DNA from: Lewinella sp038528965
Lineage (GTDB): Bacteria; Bacteroidota; Bacteroidia; Chitinophagales; Saprospiraceae
Direction: 5' to 3'
DNA: 64,000 nt
Assembly (NCBI GenBank): GCA_038528965.1
Contig: JBCBEC010000003.1
Coordinates: forward strand, 62,001 to 126,000
Part shown: positions 60,238 to 64,000 of the stretch, piece by piece
Layout: each line of letters starts with the position of its first letter
Numbering within the stretch: position 1 is the first letter of the stretch
The notes under the pieces: generated by a model
Seen by the model: the letters and a program-made list of their open reading frames with translations, nothing else
Told to the model about the DNA's origin: nothing
Databases searched by the model: none
Position numbers and translations under genes: made by a program

Positions 60238-60278
60238 AAACTTGCTTAAAATCCCTGAATATCTACTAACTTACCGCC

Positions 60279-61694
60279 ATGGTCTTTAGTAGCGCTATCT
60301 TCTTATTTTATTTCTTTCCAGTCTTTTTGCTGGTCTACCTCGCTAGCCCTGTGCGGTATAAGAACGCCGTGGCGCTCATGGGTAGCTTGCTGTTTTATCT
60401 CTGGGGAGCGCCCAAGTTCATTGTACTCTTACTAGCATCCATTACGGTAGACTTCTACCTCGGCAATGGCATATATTACACTGAAAACAAGCGCGTTCGT
60501 CGCCAGCTACTAGGCTTGGGTGTGACACTCAATGTAGCACTACTAGCCTACTTCAAATACGCTAACTTCTTTGTCGCCAATTTCAATCGGGGACTGCAGG
60601 AAATCGGTTTTTCTGCGGTGGAATGGACAGCAGTAGCCCTGCCTATCGGTATTTCCTTTTTCACTTTTCAGAAGTTGAGTTACCTCATTGACTTGTACTA
60701 CCGTAAAGCAGAACCACTGGAACGCCTGGCGAACTACGCACTGTATATCATCCTGTTCCCACAACTCATTGCCGGGCCTATCGTGAGGTTCAGAGAAATT
60801 GCCGACCAAATTCGGGAGCGACGGGCCAATCTGACCACCGATAATAAACTCAACGGTATCTTTCGCTTTATGGTAGGCCTTTCTAAAAAAGTGCTCATTG
60901 CCGACACCTTAGGGCAGCAAGTAGACCTCGCCTTTAGTAATGGCCTGGCTGAAATGGGCACTTATGATGCGTGGATTGTCCTTTTGGCCTACGCCATGCA
61001 GATTTACTACGACTTTTCGGGCTATTCTGACATGGCCATTGGTATTGGTCTGATGTTAGGGTTTCGCCTACCGGAAAACTTCAACTTCCCGTATATCTCG
61101 CGAAGTATTACTGAGTTTTGGCGCCGTTGGCATATCACGCTCAGCAATTGGATGCGCGATTATCTGTATATCCCATTGGGGGGTAACCGTAAAGGAGTCT
61201 ACCGTACCTATTTCAATCTAGTTGTGGTATTTCTCATCTCGGGTCTCTGGCACGGGGCAGCCTGGAGTTTTGTATTCTGGGGAGCATTCCACGGTACCTT
61301 CCTAATTCTGGACCGGCTCTTTCTACAGCGGGTGCTGGATCGTATTGGGCTCCTGCCCGCTCTACTCTTCACCTTTTTCGTAACCCTGCTGGGTTGGGTG
61401 CTTTTCCGAACCGAAAGCTTGAGCCTAAGTATGGACTATTATCAACTGCTCTTTGCCGGTGAGGCCAGTAGCCTAGTAATGAATAAGCAATTTTGGTTTA
61501 CACTGTTCTTAGCCAGCGGCATTGCCATTATACCAGGCCTATTGCGACAAGAAGAGCGCTTGAATAATGTGTTCCAAAGCACGGATACTCGCAGTACGCT
61601 TACCAAGGCCTTTTTGAGCCTCATCCTCCTTGTGCTCTGCTTCTCGCAGGTGGAGGTAAGTAATTTTAATCCCTTTATTTACTTCAGATTCTAA
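60279..61694 (+). CDS. MBOAT family O-acyltransferase (AlgI/DltB-like)
   Basis: A 471-residue inner-membrane acyltransferase with about 11 helices. The invariant histidine lies in 'LISGLWHGAAWSF' (His325). 'IGISFFTFQKLSYLIDLYY' and 'LFPQLIAGPIVRF' and 'SITEFWRRWHITLSNWMRDYLYIPLGG' are the usual AlgI-type blocks. It moves an acyl group across the membrane to a surface glycan or other acceptor. The next gene encodes its likely periplasmic partner, nine bases downstream. Confidence 0.95.
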   Translation: MVFSSAIFLFYFFPVFLLVYLASPVRYKNAVALMGSLLFYLWGAPKFIVLLLASITVDFYLGNGIYYTENKRVRRQLLGLGVTLNVALLAYFKYANFFVANFNRGLQEIGFSAVEWTAVALPIGISFFTFQKLSYLIDLYYRKAEPLERLANYALYIILFPQLIAGPIVRFREIADQIRERRANLTTDNKLNGIFRFMVGLSKKVLIADTLGQQVDLAFSNGLAEMGTYDAWIVLLAYAMQIYYDFSGYSDMAIGIGLMLGFRLPENFNFPYISRSITEFWRRWHITLSNWMRDYLYIPLGGNRKGVYRTYFNLVVVFLISGLWHGAAWSFVFWGAFHGTFLILDRLFLQRVLDRIGLLPALLFTFFVTLLGWVLFRTESLSLSMDYYQLLFAGEASSLVMNKQFWFTLFLASGIAIIPGLLRQEERLNNVFQSTDTRSTLTKAFLSLILLVLCFSQVEVSNFNPFIYFRF

Positions 61695-61703
61695 TCCAAT
61701 CCC

Positions 61704-62867
61704 ATGAAACAATCACTGATGAAGAAGTTGATATTCGGACTCTTGCTGGCGGTGTGGCTCTTTCCACTTTTCTTTCAGAATTTTAGTGGCACTATCACCT
61801 TCCCACTCAAAGGATACCAAGTAAAAGCCAGGAAGGTAGACTTCAATCGGAAACACGTGCTAGATGGCCAATGGCAAAACTACGCGGAGGCCTACACCAA
61901 GGATAATTTGCAAACCCGGCACTTTCTCATACGTCTCAACAACCAGCTCAAATACTCCCTGTTCGACCACCTTAACGCCAAAAATGTCGAGCGCGGTAAA
62001 AATGATTTTTACTTTGAGCGCCACTATGCGCAGTCTTACTTAGGTGTTACTTACAATGGTGAGAAAATTTTATCTGAGAAGATTAAAACTATATCTGAGT
62101 TAAGAGATACGCTCGCCCAGAGAGGAATTGAAACCCTAGTGGTTTTGGCAGCCGGTAAAGGCCAGTACATGCCGGAGAACCTTCCACCCCGCTGCGATAC
62201 CATCCCCAAAAAAACGAATGACTACGAGGTGTTTTCGCAAATGCTCCAGGAGGCCAACATCCCTAGCCTCGACCTTCAGCAATACCTGCTCTCCATGAAG
62301 GATACCACCTCCTACCCCCTGTTCACCAAGGGTAATATTCACTGGAGTTTTTATGCCATTTCCTACGTCACAGACACACTCCTGCAAACCTTAGAAAAGC
62401 AATTAGACCAGGACCTCCCAGACTATGAGCGTGCTCCCGTCCGCCTCTCCTATCGGCCTCACTACTATACTGAAAAAGGTATCTTTGGCTCGCTCAATCT
62501 CTACTGGACCACGCTGGCCGATACCTTCGCTTACCGGGACATCAAAACAGAATCTATTGATTATGAGGGGAAGTACCGACCCAAGGTCTGGGTGGTGGGA
62601 GATAGTTTTTACGGCACCCTGGTTACCTATGATGTACCGCAATATTTCTTTGATGAGAACACCACCTTTTTCTATTACAATGGTGCTATTGTCAACCACC
62701 TTGAGAACAAGCAATACGCTCCAGGTAAAATCAAGGATTACCTCTCTCAATTGGAGGAGCAAGACATCGTCATCCTCTGGACTACCGATGCCGGTATCGA
62801 GGGTTTCGACTGGGGAGCTTCGGATATGATTTTGGAGCATTACCGTCAGTCGGATAACTCAGAGTAA
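61704..62867 (+). CDS. AlgX/AlgJ-like acetyltransferase partner
   Basis: A 387-residue protein with an N-terminal signal anchor (LIFGLLLAVWLFPLFF) and a periplasmic SGNH-like domain. 'VWVVGDSFYGTL' provides the nucleophile Ser301, and 'LFTKGNIHWSFYA' the His213-Trp pair. Classical AlgX/AlgJ have Asp two residues before the His (D-x-H-W), whereas Asn211 stands there here. Bacteroidota relatives often differ at this site as well, so activity is not excluded. With the MBOAT it should complete O-acylation of a surface polymer. Confidence 0.88.
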   Translation: MKQSLMKKLIFGLLLAVWLFPLFFQNFSGTITFPLKGYQVKARKVDFNRKHVLDGQWQNYAEAYTKDNLQTRHFLIRLNNQLKYSLFDHLNAKNVERGKNDFYFERHYAQSYLGVTYNGEKILSEKIKTISELRDTLAQRGIETLVVLAAGKGQYMPENLPPRCDTIPKKTNDYEVFSQMLQEANIPSLDLQQYLLSMKDTTSYPLFTKGNIHWSFYAISYVTDTLLQTLEKQLDQDLPDYERAPVRLSYRPHYYTEKGIFGSLNLYWTTLADTFAYRDIKTESIDYEGKYRPKVWVVGDSFYGTLVTYDVPQYFFDENTTFFYYNGAIVNHLENKQYAPGKIKDYLSQLEEQDIVILWTTDAGIEGFDWGASDMILEHYRQSDNSE

Positions 62868-62957
62868 ACTCAAAGGACCTTCCCTTAACGCAAGCTTAAT
62901 AATTTCTTCAAGCTTTCGAAACCAGTATCTGGGCTACCCACTTGTAGCTTTGCCTCA

Positions 62958-64000
62958 ATGTTAAATGCGGCTTTGAAAAGAGAGAATCAGATCATCATTC
63001 TACTGCTCGTAGTGGCGGGCTTGGTGCTCTTTTCTGGTCTGGGTCGTACTTCCATTTACATTGTTGATGAGTCGCGCAACGCCCAGGCAGGCTGGGAAAT
63101 GCTACAGAGCGGTGACTACATTGTTCCCCAGTTCAATCATGGCCTGCGGGGGCATAAACCTCCGCTCCACTATTGGCTAATGAGCTTAGCCTATGGGATA
63201 GGAGGAAAAAGTGCCTTTACCGCACGCTTTTTCTCAGTAGTCCTGGCGCTCTTGCTCTTCACTGGCTTGTATCATTTCGCTAAGCGTTATTCCTCCAAGC
63301 AAGTCGGCTGGTGGGTGGTCATCAGCTGTGCGGTTGCCCTCTACCTTCCGCTCCAACTCCGCCTAGCCACTCCGGATCCCTACTTGATTTCGCTTTTTGG
63401 TTTAGGGATGATGTCCTTATTTGTGGGTTGGCAAGAGCAGCGCCTGGTTTATCTATTCGCCGGTTATGTACTACTTGGTTTAGCCGCTTTAGCCAAAGGT
63501 CCTATTGCGCCGGCTATGGCGGGTTTGTCCGTATTAATTTATTTGCTGTGGGAACGGAAGGTAGCTTGGTCCGAAATGCTACGTTTTCGCCCTTTCGTTG
63601 GCGTGGCATTGTTCTTGGCGGTTGCAGTACCGTGGTACATTTTAGTCCACCAGGAAACAGACGGCGTCTTTACTCGAGCCTTCTTCCTGGAGCACAACAT
63701 TGATCGCTTTAGCAGTACAAAAGAAGGACACGGCGGCAGTCTGTACATGACGCCCATACTATTCATTGCCAGCATGTTACCCTTTAGCGTTTTGCTTCCG
63801 CAAGCCTGGCGTTACCACAAGCAAGAGCTACAAAGTCATTATCGTTTTGCTGCTAGTATTGTACTAGGGTTTCTGATTTTCTTTACCGTCAGTCGTACCA
63901 TTCTTCCTAGCTATCCGGCTCCGGCCTACCCCTTCCTGGCGCTGTTGCTGGCACCCGTTCTGCAGCGTATTAGCACCGGTGAAGAGCGGATCCACAACTG
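62958..64000 (+). CDS. ArnT/GT39-like glycosyltransferase (partial, runs off window)
   Basis: Open from ATG 62958 to the end of the window, 347 codons, so the C-terminus is missing. Multi-pass membrane protein. After helix 1 comes 'YIVDESRNAQAGWEML', the DE-x-R-x-A motif of lipid-linked-sugar glycosyltransferases, then 'RGHKPPLHYWLM' (KPPL-x-YW), 'RLATPDPYL' and 'LAALAKGPIAP'. Later 'LEHNIDRFSSTKEGHGGSLYMTP' gives the H-N-x-x-R-F block, followed by 'SRTILPSYPAPAYPFLALLLAP'. These identify the GT39/PMT_2 group, which transfers sugars to lipids or proteins at the periplasmic side. It follows the MBOAT pair by 90 bases. Confidence 0.88.
   Translation, partial: MLNAALKRENQIIILLLVVAGLVLFSGLGRTSIYIVDESRNAQAGWEMLQSGDYIVPQFNHGLRGHKPPLHYWLMSLAYGIGGKSAFTARFFSVVLALLLFTGLYHFAKRYSSKQVGWWVVISCAVALYLPLQLRLATPDPYLISLFGLGMMSLFVGWQEQRLVYLFAGYVLLGLAALAKGPIAPAMAGLSVLIYLLWERKVAWSEMLRFRPFVGVALFLAVAVPWYILVHQETDGVFTRAFFLEHNIDRFSSTKEGHGGSLYMTPILFIASMLPFSVLLPQAWRYHKQELQSHYRFAASIVLGFLIFFTVSRTILPSYPAPAYPFLALLLAPVLQRISTGEERIHN

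Noticed and set aside
59736..60239. Plus-strand frame of 167 codons overlapping der
   Set aside because: Most of it lies antisense to the highly conserved N-terminal half of Der; the remainder is intergenic with repeats.
62945..62952. TAGCTTTG as a promoter for the GT39-like gene
   Set aside because: It matches TAnnTTTG but ends only five bases before the ATG, which would leave almost no leader; no -33 element is seen and the gene probably follows the MBOAT pair.
1..64000. rRNA, tRNA, riboswitch, phage or transposon genes
   Set aside because: No recognisable cloverleaf, rRNA core sequence, transposase or integrase was seen by reading. A covariance-model scan would be needed to exclude small RNAs.

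Overview
This 64 kb window looks like a chromosomal segment of a gliding or particle-associated Bacteroidota, most likely in the Saprospiria (Lewinella/Saprospira-like). That placement is inferred from several signs: seven predicted secreted proteins carry or resemble type IX secretion (T9SS) C-terminal signals, Shine-Dalgarno sequences are scarce, several starts have an upstream TAnnTTTG promoter element, and LytS/LytTR, TonB-tail and DUF6438 families are present. No rRNA, tRNA, transposase, integrase, phage gene or CRISPR array was recognised. One 100-N scaffold gap (17624-17723) lies inside a repeat-rich adhesin gene.

Layout. 1-8 kb: a small lipoprotein, then a giant minus-strand SprB-repeat adhesin with a type B sorting domain. 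7.8-8.9 kb: two non-coding tandem repeat arrays in opposite orientation around an AT-rich core. 9-15 kb: an orphan FtsX/MacB-type permease, a PH-domain membrane protein, small unknowns, a degenerate thioredoxin-like lipoprotein and an alpha/beta hydrolase lipoprotein. 15-20 kb: a second giant adhesin, broken by the gap. 20-28 kb: deoxynucleoside kinase, type II NADH dehydrogenase, a secreted SGNH hydrolase, outer-membrane and NTF2-like proteins, and an MFS transporter. 28-36 kb: two secreted zinc metalloproteases (reprolysin-like and M43), DUF6438 and YciI proteins, and RmuC. 36-46 kb: a membrane protein joining an EAD11-like N-terminus to TPRs, an amidohydrolase, a flavin amine oxidase, a LytS/LytTR two-component pair and an exported PEP-synthase-like protein. 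46-56 kb: a periplasmic TonB-tail protein, a secreted lipase-like hydrolase, the feoAB iron-uptake operon, and an ECF sigma factor coupled to an unusual anti-sigma fusion. 56-64 kb: a secreted protein with MopE-like Asp-rich repeats, the GTPase Der, and a plus-strand surface-glycan group (MBOAT acyltransferase, AlgX/AlgJ-like partner, GT39-type glycosyltransferase running off the edge).

Together the genes describe a surface- and secretion-oriented region: adhesins, proteases and esterases exported through T9SS, envelope modification, iron acquisition and envelope signalling. The least explained items are the paired inverted tandem arrays, the EAD11-TM-TPR protein, the signal-peptide-bearing dikinase-like protein and the anti-sigma/CarboxypepD/TonB-tail fusion. 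Short intergenic elements also recur: a near-palindromic 'agacgcattgc' element and purine-rich degenerate repeats arranged as inverted arms, mostly at convergent gene ends.
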